Shown: positions 1 to 8,710 of the stretch, piece after piece
How positions within the stretch are numbered: position 1 is the first letter of the stretch
Layout of the letters: the number at the start of each line of letters is the position of its first letter
Source of the DNA: Deltaproteobacteria bacterium
GTDB taxonomy: Bacteria; Myxococcota_A; UBA796; UBA2385
Assembly (NCBI GenBank): GCA_947462115.1
Contig: CANHON010000005.1
Span: 1 to 29,236, forward strand
Direction: 5' to 3'
Length of the DNA: 29,236 bases
The notes under the pieces: generated by a model
Told to the model about the DNA's origin: nothing
Databases searched by the model: none
Seen by the model: the letters and a program-made list of their open reading frames with translations, nothing else
Position numbers and translations under genes: made by a program

Positions 1-949
1 AGTAGTTGTTGCGGTTCCAGCCGTAGCCGTCCCAGTGGCCCACCAGCACCTCGGCCGCCCAGAAGCGGGTGAAGGCCGGGAGATCGATGTGGCGGCCGAT
101 CTCATCGAGGTCGCCGCTGTCCACCGCCGCCACCGCCGCCTCGAGAAGGGCCGGGTCGGCGCCCGCGCTGTCGGGGTCGAAGGTGGCCGTCCAGCCGGCG
201 GTCAGGTCGCTGAGCGTGCCCTCGAAGAAGGCGGCCTCGCGGTCGCCGGCGACCCGCTCGATGAAGTCGCTGTCCGGGGTCTCGACGTGGGCGTAGAGGC
301 CGAGATCTTCGCCATTGACGACCAGGTGGGCAAAAGCGCAGGCCGGGGCCGGCACGCCCGCCGCCGCGAACACCTCGTAGGCGAGGCAGGTGCGCATCAT
401 CGTCGGGTCTTGGGGGGTGTTGTTCAGCGTGAGCAGCTCGCGCCCGCGCAGGCGGCCGCCGTCCACGAACTCGTCCATGTCGATGCGCAGGCCGGGCTTG
501 GTCGTCGAGAGCGACCCGATGAAGCCCTTTTTCCGCACGCCGACTGGGCCCAGGGCCTCGCCGTTGACCCGAAGCTCGGCCCGCAGCTCGGTGTAGGGGC
601 TCTCGAAGGGCCCATCCAGGCAGTCGCCGCCCAGCACCTCGAACAAGGACCGGGTCTCGAAGCGGAGCTGGTCCCAGTCGGCGGGCGCCATCTCCAGCTC
701 GACCCGCAGCAGCTCATCGACCGGGAAGGGCCAGTCGCCGCGATCGCCGCCGAGCGCCCCGGCGGTGGGGTCTGCGGGCTGCGCGCTGTCTTCGCCGTCC
801 CCGCTGCCTTCGCCCGCCCCGCCGTCCGCCGCCTCGCCCTCCGCTGCCTCGCCCGCGCTGTCGGCCGCCTTGGGCTCCGGCGCCCGACAGCCCCCGAGGG
901 CGAGCAGCAGGACCGCGGCGGACCGCGACCCGCCCAGGATGGCCTGCAT
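1..949 (-). CDS. CotH-family protein (atypical kinase-like) lipoprotein, C-terminus cut by window edge
   Basis: The reading frame is open from the ATG at 949 to the window edge, giving about 316 residues without the C-terminus. It begins with a lipoprotein signal ending in the lipobox LGGC (Cys21), followed by an Ala/Asp/Glu/Gly-rich linker to about residue 60. The rest matches the CotH pattern: LTLNNTPQDPTMMR, then a Leu-Ala-Tyr-Glu helix, then VNGEDLGLYAHVE, and near the edge HWDGYGWNRNNY. In this family the WDGY/NNY region carries metal- and ATP-binding residues of an atypical protein kinase; B. subtilis CotH phosphorylates spore-coat proteins. Here the protein would be anchored to a membrane outside the cytoplasm, and its substrate is unknown. 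There is no Shine-Dalgarno box before the ATG. The start overlaps the upstream lipoprotein stop as TGATG, so translation is probably coupled. Family call is confident; kinase activity is inferred. Confidence 0.85.
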   Translation of the reverse strand, partial: MQAILGGSRSAAVLLLALGGCRAPEPKAADSAGEAAEGEAADGGAGEGSGDGEDSAQPADPTAGALGGDRGDWPFPVDELLRVELEMAPADWDQLRFETRSLFEVLGGDCLDGPFESPYTELRAELRVNGEALGPVGVRKKGFIGSLSTTKPGLRIDMDEFVDGGRLRGRELLTLNNTPQDPTMMRTCLAYEVFAAAGVPAPACAFAHLVVNGEDLGLYAHVETPDSDFIERVAGDREAAFFEGTLSDLTAGWTATFDPDSAGADPALLEAAVAAVDSGDLDEIGRHIDLPAFTRFWAAEVLVGHWDGYGWNRNNY

Positions 950-1485
950 CACAGCGCCGAGCGAATTTCGCCTTCGACCGCGACCGGGCCGCTGCCGCAG
1001 CCGGCGTCGAAGCGGAAGACAGCGACGACCTCGGTGGCGTTGACCTGCAGGATGTTGATCTCGCCCGCGGCCGCCCCGCCGGTGCCGGCCACGCAGGCGT
1101 CCTCGCCCGGCCCGGGGGTGAGCGAGGCGAAGGGGTTGGAGTCCCGCAGGGGGTGGACGCCGAGGCCCGAAGGCACGGCGTCGATCAGCACCACCACGTC
1201 GGCCTCGCTCTCGCCCTCGATGAACAGGTAGCCGGAGTCCACCCGGGCGATGACCGTCTGGGCCACCCACTCCGCGCCGCCGATCTGGCCGCGCATGCCC
1301 GTGAGGATGGTGTTGGGGTCGATGCCGGTGTCGACCGCGCCGTCGCCGCCGCTGTTGTTGCCGGTGTCGGGATCGACCTGGTAGGGCGGGGCGGTGTCTT
1401 TGGGCGGGGAGTAGCAGCCGGCGGCCGCGAGGAGCAGCGCCGACCAAGCCAAGGGGAGCGCGCGGGCGCGGCGGATGCACGACAT
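949..1485 (-). CDS. Small secreted lipoprotein upstream of CotH-like gene
   Basis: A 178-residue protein. The ATG at 1485 has GGAGG close upstream and opens directly onto a lipoprotein signal with a basic n-region (CIRRAR), a hydrophobic core and the lipobox AAAGC (Cys23). An in-frame extension upstream lacks both a ribosome site and a signal peptide. After the Cys comes a Pro/Asp/Gly/Thr linker to about residue 50, then a compact region containing IGGAEWVAQ, alternating hydrophobic strands and two Cys residues. This looks like a small beta-sandwich of the kind found in Bacteroidota and Myxococcota lipoproteins that begin with a G-x-x-W strand. I do not recognise a named family. The stop overlaps the CotH-like start by one base, so the two are made from one transcript and may form a surface pair. 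Confidence 0.8.
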   Translation of the reverse strand: MSCIRRARALPLAWSALLLAAAGCYSPPKDTAPPYQVDPDTGNNSGGDGAVDTGIDPNTILTGMRGQIGGAEWVAQTVIARVDSGYLFIEGESEADVVVLIDAVPSGLGVHPLRDSNPFASLTPGPGEDACVAGTGGAAAGEINILQVNATEVVAVFRFDAGCGSGPVAVEGEIRSAL

Positions 1486-1673
1486 GGGACCTCCGGGGCC
1501 AAGGGGCCGACCCCGGCAGCATAGCCCCCGAAGCTGGCCTTCGCCCGCGCCAGGGCGACATGCGCGGCCGCCGGAGCCGCTTCGCGAAACCAACGTGCAT
1601 CAGGCCAACCCCACAAAGCGGACCCCCGCGACCCCGAAGCCCGCCAGACTGGCGCCCCCCACCGGAGGCGCCC

Positions 1674-3578
1674 ATGGCCCAGCCGCCCGCCCAACGTCCC
1701 GAGCGCCTGCAGCTGCGCGTGGACGGCGAGGAGCAGCCCATCGACCCCATCGAGCTCGATGAGCGCCTGCGGAGCGGCGCCGTCCCCCGCGGGGCCGAGG
1801 TCAAGGGGCCGGAGCTCACCGGTGGCGCTTGGCGCCGGGTCGAGGAGCTGCCGGCCTTGGCCGAGGCCCTCGACGCGCCCGACGCCCGCTTCGCCGCCCG
1901 CCTGCGCGCCTCGCCCCGGGTGGTGCTCATCCCCGTCTTTGCCACGCTGCTCATCATTTTGGCCCTGGTGCAGCGGGCGAGCGGCTGGCCGGGCGAAGGC
2001 GAGGCCGGGCTGCAGGCGATGTACCGGGTCGCCGCCGGGCAGGGCCCCACCCTGCTCGATGGCCGCTGGTGGACGATGCTCAGCTGCCACTTCGCCCACG
2101 CGCCCGAGGCGCCGCTGGCCCACCTCCTCGGGAACCTCACCACCATCGGCTACTGCGGCTACCGCGTCGAGAAGGCCTGGGGCTGGAGCGGCGCCCTGCG
2201 GGTGCTGCTCGGCGGCGCGGCCATGAGCGCGCTCGTGGTCTCCTTGTTCGGCGACGTGCCGGTGGTGGGCAGCTCCACCCTCGCCTTTGCCCTCTGGGGC
2301 GCCCAGATCGCCATCGGCTTCCGCCAAGCCGAGGCGATTCCCGCGCCCTGGCGGCGCTACTACGGCTACGGCAACCTCGTGATCTTCGTGCCCTTGTACG
2401 TCAGCGGCCTCGGCACGCCCGGCGTGAGCGACTGGGGGCACTTCGGCGGTCTGCTCGGCGGGGCCCTCGCGGCGCTCAGCGGCCGGCCGGCGGTGCTGGC
2501 CCCGGCGGCGGCGGTGGGGCGGGCCCAGCTCCGCGCGGTGGCAGAGGGCGTCGGCGCGCTTGTGATCAGCGTGCTGATCGTCATTCTGGCCTCCCAAGCG
2601 CCCCTTTGGCTGCTGGGCTGGGGGCGCTCCGACCGCCTGCTGCTGCCGAGCGAGAGCGCCGCCCTCACCCTGCCCCGCGGCATGGCCGAGCCCGAGGCCC
2701 CCCTCGCCGCCGGCGGCTGGCACCGGCTCGCGGTGGGCTCCGGCGCCGCCTTGCTGGTCGAGGAGCTGCGCTTTCGGTCCATCGAGGCCGCCGCCGCGCA
2801 CCAGGGCCTCGACCGGCTGCGCTCCGAGGACGCGCCCCCGGCCGTCGAATTGCCCGCCCCCGCGCCGCTCGGCCCCGGCTGGACCGCCGCCGCCTTCGCC
2901 CTGCCGCCCGAGGCCACCCTGGCCGACCCCTCCGAAGTGATCGACCAGGACGTTGTTGTCATCCACGAGCTGCACCGCGGTCTGCGGCTGCTGCGCCTCG
3001 TCGAGCGCTACGAAGGCGAGCGCGCCCTGCCCGCCAATGGCGCGGCGCGGGCCCTGCGCGGGTCCCTGCAGGGCGTCGAGCTGCTGGAGCGGCCCGAGCT
3101 TCGGGAGGCCCGGGCGGCCAAGGACCGGAGCCCGAACGACCGGCTGCTCGCGCTCCGCTTCGCCGAGGCCCTGGTCGAGGAGGGCCGCTGGGCCGAGGTG
3201 GACCCGCTGCTCGCGGCCCTGTCGGCGGACAGCGACGGCGTGGCCTGGGAGGCCGCCCGGCTCCGCCTCGCCGCCTGGGAGCGCGGCCGCGCGCTCGACG
3301 GCAGCCACCTCGATGAAGAGGAGAAGACCGACTGGGTGGCCCCTTTCTTGTCCACCCCCCTCTCGGACACCGCGGTTCACCGCCCGGCCTTGGCCTGGCT
3401 GGCCCGCCGCGGGGCCTGCGCGGAGGCGCGGGGGCACCTCGCCTGGCTCGAGGGCCAAGTGCCGCCCGAGGAGCTCGATCCCGACTACGCCGCCGTGCAG
3501 CAGACCCGGGTGGACGCGCTGGCCGGCCTGCTGCTCGGCCCCTGCCCGCCGGTGGACGCGCCCCCAGCCGCCCCATAG
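1674..3578 (+). CDS. Rhomboid-family intramembrane serine protease with N-terminal GYF_2-like and long C-terminal domains
   Basis: A 634-residue protein. The ATG at 1674 has GGAGG 5 nt upstream (1664-1668). Residues 11-66 resemble the GYF_2 (DUF4339) domain: an RVDGEEQPIDPIELDERLRSG stretch split by a Gly turn and ending in a conserved W. A first hydrophobic segment lies near 83-99. The rhomboid core follows: WWTMLSCHFAH (132-142), HLLGNL with H150 and N154, the catalytic GSS motif with predicted Ser201, and GHFGGLLGG with predicted catalytic His256. A further membrane segment lies near 293-316, followed by about 315 residues of soluble, helix-rich, Ala/Leu/Glu-rich sequence. Rhomboids cleave membrane-protein substrates within the bilayer. 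Ser and His are both present, so it is probably active. The extra domains make it about twice the length of minimal rhomboids; their role and the substrate are unknown. Confidence 0.85.
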   Translation: MAQPPAQRPERLQLRVDGEEQPIDPIELDERLRSGAVPRGAEVKGPELTGGAWRRVEELPALAEALDAPDARFAARLRASPRVVLIPVFATLLIILALVQRASGWPGEGEAGLQAMYRVAAGQGPTLLDGRWWTMLSCHFAHAPEAPLAHLLGNLTTIGYCGYRVEKAWGWSGALRVLLGGAAMSALVVSLFGDVPVVGSSTLAFALWGAQIAIGFRQAEAIPAPWRRYYGYGNLVIFVPLYVSGLGTPGVSDWGHFGGLLGGALAALSGRPAVLAPAAAVGRAQLRAVAEGVGALVISVLIVILASQAPLWLLGWGRSDRLLLPSESAALTLPRGMAEPEAPLAAGGWHRLAVGSGAALLVEELRFRSIEAAAAHQGLDRLRSEDAPPAVELPAPAPLGPGWTAAAFALPPEATLADPSEVIDQDVVVIHELHRGLRLLRLVERYEGERALPANGAARALRGSLQGVELLERPELREARAAKDRSPNDRLLALRFAEALVEEGRWAEVDPLLAALSADSDGVAWEAARLRLAAWERGRALDGSHLDEEEKTDWVAPFLSTPLSDTAVHRPALAWLARRGACAEARGHLAWLEGQVPPEELDPDYAAVQQTRVDALAGLLLGPCPPVDAPPAAP

Positions 3579-3636
3579 GCGGACCGCCCCCTCCCCGCGC
3601 GCAGCCCCGAGGCCGCCGCCAGCACCCGGAGCCCCC

Positions 3637-4344
3637 ATGGCGCGCGAACTCGAAAAGCTGCTCTCCAACCTTGGCTATGGCAGCCGCACCGAGGTGAGCA
3701 AGATGCTCAAGGCCGGGCGGGTCTGCGACGCCGACGGCCAGGAGCTCGGCCCCAAAGACACCGACCCCGGCGGTGTTCTGCTCGTGGACGACGAGCCCTT
3801 GGACCTGCGCGCCCCCGCCGTGCTGGTCATGCACAAGCCGGTCGGCGTGGTCTGCTCCACCTCGGACCCCGGCGCCACCGTCTACACGCTGCTGCCGCCG
3901 CGCTTCGCCGCCCGCAAGCCCATCATCTCGCCGGTCGGCCGCCTCGACAAAGAGACCAGCGGCCTGCTGCTGCTCACCGACGACGGCCCGCTCAGCCACC
4001 GCCTCACCGCCCCGCGCAACCACCTGCCCAAGCGCTACGAGGTGCAGGTGGCCCGGCCGCTCAGCGGCCGCGAGTGTGAGGTCTTCGAGGCGGGCGGCAT
4101 GCTGCTCGAGGGCGACGACCGGCCCCTGGCCCCCGCCACCCTGCACATCCACGATGAGCGGCGCTGCGACATCATTTTGACCGAGGGCCGCTACCACCAG
4201 GTGCGGCGCATGTTCGCCGCCCTCGGCAACCACGTCGAGGTGCTGCACCGGGCCCAGATCGGCGGGCTGCTGCTGCCCGCGGACCTCGCGCCGGGGGCGT
4301 GGCGGGCCCTTCGCCCAGAAGAAGCGGCCTTGATCCCGCTCTAA
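3637..4344 (+). CDS. RsuA/RluB-family rRNA pseudouridine synthase
   Basis: A 235-residue enzyme expected to convert a uridine in ribosomal RNA to pseudouridine. An N-terminal S4 RNA-binding domain (about 1-48, with GYGSRTEVSKMLKAGRV) precedes the catalytic domain. Visible signatures are HKPVGVVCSTSD (66-77), the active-site motif GRLDKETSGLLLLTDDG with predicted catalytic Asp104, and the C-terminal EGRYHQVRRMFAALGNHV motif near 184-200. Length and S4 arrangement fit RsuA (16S position 516) best, but RluB- or RluE-type 23S enzymes share these motifs, so no symbol is assigned. The ATG has GGAG five bases upstream. The gene follows the rhomboid gene by 58 bp on the same strand and ends 6 bp from the convergent gene, with no terminator hairpin between them. 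Confidence 0.93.
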   Translation: MARELEKLLSNLGYGSRTEVSKMLKAGRVCDADGQELGPKDTDPGGVLLVDDEPLDLRAPAVLVMHKPVGVVCSTSDPGATVYTLLPPRFAARKPIISPVGRLDKETSGLLLLTDDGPLSHRLTAPRNHLPKRYEVQVARPLSGRECEVFEAGGMLLEGDDRPLAPATLHIHDERRCDIILTEGRYHQVRRMFAALGNHVEVLHRAQIGGLLLPADLAPGAWRALRPEEAALIPL

Positions 4345-4350
4345 GCCGGA

Positions 4351-5997
4351 TCAGCGGTAGGCCGCCGGCACCAGCACCCCGGCCTCCAACAGGGCCAGGG
4401 CGGCGTCGGGCGCGAGGCCGAGGTCGTCGGGCCAGGCGGGGAGGTCGGCCAGGGCCACCTTCTCGGCCACCTCGGGCTCGAGCTCCATCAGCTCCACCTC
4501 GCCGTCTGGCCGCCGCACCGCCGCGAGGTGCAGGGGCGGGCTCATCCGAGCGAGGCCGCGCTCGGCGTCGATCGCGTCGGGATCGGCCGAAACAGCGTAG
4601 TTGACGCTAAAGACGCGGACGTGGCGCGGGCGGCTCATGCGGTCGTCGGCGGCCTCCTCGGGCGGCAGGCTGGCGGTGTCCATGTCCGGCAGCGGCAGGT
4701 GGGCGAAGCAGGCCTCGAGCTGGGCCTCGTCGGCGGCCTGACCCGGCCACTCCCGCGCCAAGAAGCCGGCGAAGCGCTCGCCCAGGGGCGCCCGCAGCAG
4801 CCCGTCCTGCTGCACAAAGCGACGCACGAGCACCGGAGCGTCGGCCCCGAGCAGCTTCAGCGCGCCCGGCACGCAGCTCTCCAGGCCGGCCCGCACCTGC
4901 TGCACCGAGGCGCCGAGGCCCAAGCCCACGGGGTAGCCCACGGCGAACAGGTCCTCGGGCTCGGGCAGCACCCACTCCTCTGCGAGGGCGGAGTAGGCCT
5001 CAATGGCGCGCAGCATGCCGTCTTCGGTCTGGTCGTCGGCCAGCTCGAGGCTCAGCGCGTCCAGGGCCTCGGCGCAGTCGCCCTCGGTGTCGATCATCAC
5101 CGACATCAGCCGCCAGCCGACGTCTTGGGCCGCCCAGGCCCAGCGCCCACCCACCCAGGGCCGCGCCGCCGGGCCGCCGCTGAGGTGGCGCTGCACCGCC
5201 CGCACCCGCTCCACCAGGGCGTCGATCGAGGGCAAAAAGCCCTCCCCTTCGTCAAAGAAGTAGTCGAGGTAGCGGCGGAACAGGTCGTCCTGAAGGATGG
5301 GCCCGTGGGCGCTCGCGTAGGCGAGGCCGTCGCTGCCGAGCTCCAGCGGGCCGTGCCGGTTGGGGACGCTGCGGCCCTCGCGCAGAGAGCGCATGGCGGC
5401 GTCAATCTCGCGCTCCACATAGGCGAGGCCCCCGGCGTGCCAGGCCGCCGTGGTCTCGGCGCAGTCCGCCGGGTCGAGGGGGCCCTGGGCCGCCGCTTGG
5501 TCGCAGTCGAAGCAGCGCAGGCCGAACAGCGGGCCGCCCCCGGCGTGCCGGCTGCAGCGGCGCAGGCCGGCCTCGTCGTGAAAGTACCAGAGCGCCACCG
5601 GCAGCACCTCGGCGAGGCGGGCGGCCTGGGCGTGCCACAGCCGGCTCATGCCCGGCGCCCAGGCGAAGCCGACGAGGCCGTGGCACAGCTCATGGGCCGA
5701 CCACTTGGGGCCGTGGCTGGGGTGCAGGCTGGCCACCCGGCGATCCAGCCGGAAGGTGCGGAACTTCGTCTCGCGGAGCTGCCCGCGCTGCCAGCCGGGG
5801 GCCGCGGGGTCGGCGGGGTGCAGGCCGAGGTCGGGGCGGCCGAGGGGCTCGTGCTGCTCGGGCAGCGGCAGCTCGAAGCGGTGCTCAAAATGGCTGAAAA
5901 ACAACCCGTTGGCGATGGCCGCCTCGCCGACGCGCGCGGCCGCGGGGCTGCGTCGCAGCTCGACCCAGGGGACCCCAGTGGGGTGAAGCTCAGTCAA
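4351..5997 (-). CDS. Uncharacterised protein with HExxH (HELCH) motif, possible metallopeptidase
   Basis: I do not recognise a named family. The protein is about 548 residues with no signal peptide or membrane segment, so it is probably cytoplasmic. Notable features are SAHELCHGLVGFAW with the HExxH-type motif at about 102-106, a downstream HDE in WYFHDE, a Cys/His cluster soon after (RRCSRH, then FGLRCFDCD), and an acidic helix-rich middle. HExxH suggests zinc binding, but the third ligand cannot be assigned. Start choice: GGAGG (6007-6003) sits 5 nt before a TTG at 5997. An in-frame GTG at 6003 overlaps the Shine-Dalgarno itself and is less likely. The gene lies 52 bp downstream of the TULIP-like lipoprotein gene on the same strand, so co-transcription is plausible. 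Confidence 0.75.
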   Translation of the reverse strand: MTELHPTGVPWVELRRSPAAARVGEAAIANGLFFSHFEHRFELPLPEQHEPLGRPDLGLHPADPAAPGWQRGQLRETKFRTFRLDRRVASLHPSHGPKWSAHELCHGLVGFAWAPGMSRLWHAQAARLAEVLPVALWYFHDEAGLRRCSRHAGGGPLFGLRCFDCDQAAAQGPLDPADCAETTAAWHAGGLAYVEREIDAAMRSLREGRSVPNRHGPLELGSDGLAYASAHGPILQDDLFRRYLDYFFDEGEGFLPSIDALVERVRAVQRHLSGGPAARPWVGGRWAWAAQDVGWRLMSVMIDTEGDCAEALDALSLELADDQTEDGMLRAIEAYSALAEEWVLPEPEDLFAVGYPVGLGLGASVQQVRAGLESCVPGALKLLGADAPVLVRRFVQQDGLLRAPLGERFAGFLAREWPGQAADEAQLEACFAHLPLPDMDTASLPPEEAADDRMSRPRHVRVFSVNYAVSADPDAIDAERGLARMSPPLHLAAVRRPDGEVELMELEPEVAEKVALADLPAWPDDLGLAPDAALALLEAGVLVPAAYR

Positions 5998-6049
5998 AGG
6001 CACCTCCGGGGCCCCAATAGCCGCCGGAGCTCCCCCGGGAAAGGCGCCC

Positions 6050-8710
6050 TCAGCGCGCGACGAGGTTGCCGCCGAGGCCGATGTAGGCGTCCTGGGCGCC
6101 GAGGGTATCGACCGTCACCGAGCCGAGGCCGTAGCCGGAGATGTCGGGGATCGGGATCTCCGACAGGGCGTCGGTGAGGGTGGGCAGCAGCAGGGGCACC
6201 AGCAGCTCCAGCAGGGCCTCGGTGTCCCGCGCGCCGACCGTGCCCGAGTCCGGGATGACCACGTCGAAGCGCAGATCCATGTCGCCGAGCACGATCTCGA
6301 GGGCGGTGGCGTCGGCGTTGGGCACGGTGTCCATGTCGATGAAGGCCGAGAAGTACACCTGGATCATCTCGTTGCCCGCGACCGCCGGCCCATTGTAGAG
6401 CGTCAGCCGCATGTCGCCGAGCTGCAGCTCGCCTTCGACGCCGGCGCCCACCGGCACCGCGACCGGCGGGAGCAGCGCTTCGAGGCCGATGTTCAGCTCG
6501 GTGAGGCCCGGCAGCAGGGCGGAGAGGTCCGCGGCGTCGAGGCCGAGCGCGGCGCCGCTGAGCTGCATGTCGAGCAGGCCGCCGCCCCAGAAGGCCATCA
6601 AGGCCTGGTTGAAGAAGTCCAGGTTGATGCCGAGCCAGGTGCCGCGGCTGCGGTCCCAGGTGCTGACCGCGTCGCCAAAGGCCAAGCTGCCGAGCGCGCC
6701 CGAGCCCTTGGTCCAGCGGTCCGGGACCACGGTGGTCTCTAGGCCCAGGCTGAGCCCGGTGCTGTCCACCACAATGCTGTCAGGCACGGCGTTGACCACG
6801 TAGGTGCGCCCGCCCACCGGCAGCGGGATGCTCAGCGCGAGGTCCTGGAGGTTGTCCTCCACGAGGCCCGGGACCTGCGCCGCCACCGCGTCCTCGATGG
6901 CCGACAGCACATAGCCCTCGATGGTCGAGGAGATGGTCGAGGCGAGCCCGAAGAAGTTGAGCACGTCGTAGAGCGTGCCCGACATGTCGAAATTGAAGTT
7001 GGTGGCGGTGGCGGCGACGCTGCTCACCGGCGCCACGATGTTGTGCGCGGAGTTGACCGAGGGGAGCATGTCCACGACCACCCGCAGCCGGTCGGCGGTG
7101 ATGTCGCCGCTGCCGGAGTAGTTCACGCCGGCGAGCTTGCCCGAGGCCGTCCACTCCATCGCGATGTCGTCCACCAGCATGATCCCGCGGAGCACGCCGC
7201 CGGTGCGCGGGTCGAGGTCGAGGCTGGTGGCGCCGATGGTGGGGTTCCGCACCCGAAGGGTCACCGAGTACCAGGTGACGCAGACGCCGAGCGTACAGCT
7301 CGTGCTGCTGCGGGTCAGCACCGGGTTGGGGATCAGCGCCGTGATGTCGGTGGCGTTGATCAGGCCCTCGCCGGCGTCCTCGAGCGTATCGAAGCCGCCC
7401 ACGCCCTCGTGGATCCGCACCAAAAAGCCGTCGCTGACGCCCGTCCCCCACGGGACGAAGGTGCCGGCCAGCACCGCCCGGGTGTCGATGGTCACGTTGC
7501 CGTCGCCGTCGGTGGCGGTGGTCTCGACGATGTTGACGCCAGGCACGTAGGTCTCGGCCCGGCTGAAGCTGCCGTCGGCCGCGGGGCTGGCCGCGGCGCC
7601 GTTGACCGTCAGCGCGCTCACGCCCGACAGCTCATCCTCGACGGTGCCGCGCACGGTGCCCGACAGGCCGTTGTTCCAGCCGCCCCGCGCCGGCGAGGTG
7701 ATGGTGAGGTCGGGGCCGGTCGAGTCCACGTAGATGGGCCCCAGCTCGTCGCTGAGGCCGGTGCCGTCCACGTCCACCCGCACCGTGTAGGCGCCCTCTT
7801 CGTAGAAGGTGATGTTGCGGTAGCTCAGCGCGGCGTCGCCCGGCGCGTAGGTGGGGCCGGAGAGCGACAGGGTCCAGGGCGCGGGCACGGGGTTGCCGAA
7901 GGCGTCCGTGACGGCCACCGCGGCGGTGGTGGTCTCAAAAAGTTCGGGGTGCTCGTCGCTGAGGCTCAGGGCCACCGCGGCGGGCGCGCCGCTCAAAATG
8001 ACCACCACCTCGGTGTCGACGAGGCCGTCGAGCTCGGCGGTCAAGGTGTAGGCCCCGGGGCTCGTGCCGCTGAGGGCCCCGTCCCCGACGCTGAGGCCGG
8101 CCCGGTCGGCGGAGGGGCGCAGGGCGCCGGTGTCGATGGCGTTGCCGTAGGCGTCGGCGGCCACGAGGGTCCAGTCCACCCCGCCGCCGGCCGGGAAGGC
8201 GAGGTCGGACAGGGCCAGATCGACGGAGGAGACCGGGCCCGGCTCGACGAAAAGGGCCGCGCTGGCGGTGTAGGTCTCGCCTTCGTAGTCCACGGTGGCC
8301 GTCAGGGTGTGGGCGGCGGCGGCGGTGAGCACGAGGCCGCCATCGGGGGCCGGGCGCACCTCACCGGCGTCGCTGAGCGGCAAGTCGTCGAAGTCCACCG
8401 AGCTGCCGTCGCTGCGGCTGAGCACGAGGGTGTAGGGCACCGGCTCGCCGGCCACCGCCCGGTCCGTGGCGAGGACCAGCGCCAGATCGGCGGTGATGAC
8501 GGCCCCATCGGCCCCGTCTGCCGCCCCATCGGCGCCGTCGCCGCCCTGCACGTCGTCGTCCTTGGGTTCGGCCTTGTCGCCGTTGCACCCGGCCGAGAGC
8601 GCGGCCGCGAGGGGGAGCAGCGCGAACAGGCCCGCGGCGCGGCGCATGGCGAAGGGGCCAGCCTGCAGACCGGAGGACAACAGCGGAGCGGGGGCGGCGG
8701 GACCGAGCAT
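6050..8710 (-). CDS. Large lipoprotein: Ig-like domains plus TULIP/BPI-like C-terminal region
   Basis: An 886-residue predicted lipoprotein. The ATG at 8710 has GGAG exactly 5 nt upstream. A later ATG at 8647 would give a more compact signal peptide (MRRAAGLFALLPL) but has no ribosome site. The lipobox is LSAGC (Cys42), followed by an Asp/Gly linker. Residues about 70-420 look like several bacterial Ig-like beta domains, with repeated AYTLTAELDG- and AYTVRVDVDG-type strands and AVTDAFGNPV. From about 420 to the end the sequence changes to long amphipathic strands and helices, including GLVEDNLQDLALSIPLPVGG and LDFFNQALMAFWGGGLLDM. The latter resembles the conserved FLN-x-x-L-x-x-LW-x-x-G-L helix of BPI/LBP-type TULIP lipid-binding domains. 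It is probably exported and lipid-anchored. The TULIP assignment is by pattern only. A divergent gene at 8927 encodes a relative of the C-terminal half. Confidence 0.78.
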   Translation of the reverse strand: MLGPAAPAPLLSSGLQAGPFAMRRAAGLFALLPLAAALSAGCNGDKAEPKDDDVQGGDGADGAADGADGAVITADLALVLATDRAVAGEPVPYTLVLSRSDGSSVDFDDLPLSDAGEVRPAPDGGLVLTAAAAHTLTATVDYEGETYTASAALFVEPGPVSSVDLALSDLAFPAGGGVDWTLVAADAYGNAIDTGALRPSADRAGLSVGDGALSGTSPGAYTLTAELDGLVDTEVVVILSGAPAAVALSLSDEHPELFETTTAAVAVTDAFGNPVPAPWTLSLSGPTYAPGDAALSYRNITFYEEGAYTVRVDVDGTGLSDELGPIYVDSTGPDLTITSPARGGWNNGLSGTVRGTVEDELSGVSALTVNGAAASPAADGSFSRAETYVPGVNIVETTATDGDGNVTIDTRAVLAGTFVPWGTGVSDGFLVRIHEGVGGFDTLEDAGEGLINATDITALIPNPVLTRSSTSCTLGVCVTWYSVTLRVRNPTIGATSLDLDPRTGGVLRGIMLVDDIAMEWTASGKLAGVNYSGSGDITADRLRVVVDMLPSVNSAHNIVAPVSSVAATATNFNFDMSGTLYDVLNFFGLASTISSTIEGYVLSAIEDAVAAQVPGLVEDNLQDLALSIPLPVGGRTYVVNAVPDSIVVDSTGLSLGLETTVVPDRWTKGSGALGSLAFGDAVSTWDRSRGTWLGINLDFFNQALMAFWGGGLLDMQLSGAALGLDAADLSALLPGLTELNIGLEALLPPVAVPVGAGVEGELQLGDMRLTLYNGPAVAGNEMIQVYFSAFIDMDTVPNADATALEIVLGDMDLRFDVVIPDSGTVGARDTEALLELLVPLLLPTLTDALSEIPIPDISGYGLGSVTVDTLGAQDAYIGLGGNLVAR

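Noticed and set aside
1185..3668. Long minus-strand reading frame of more than 800 codons opposite the rhomboid gene
   Set aside because: It is Gly/Ala/Arg/His-rich without domains, opposes a gene with clear motifs, and is expected from high-GC codon bias.
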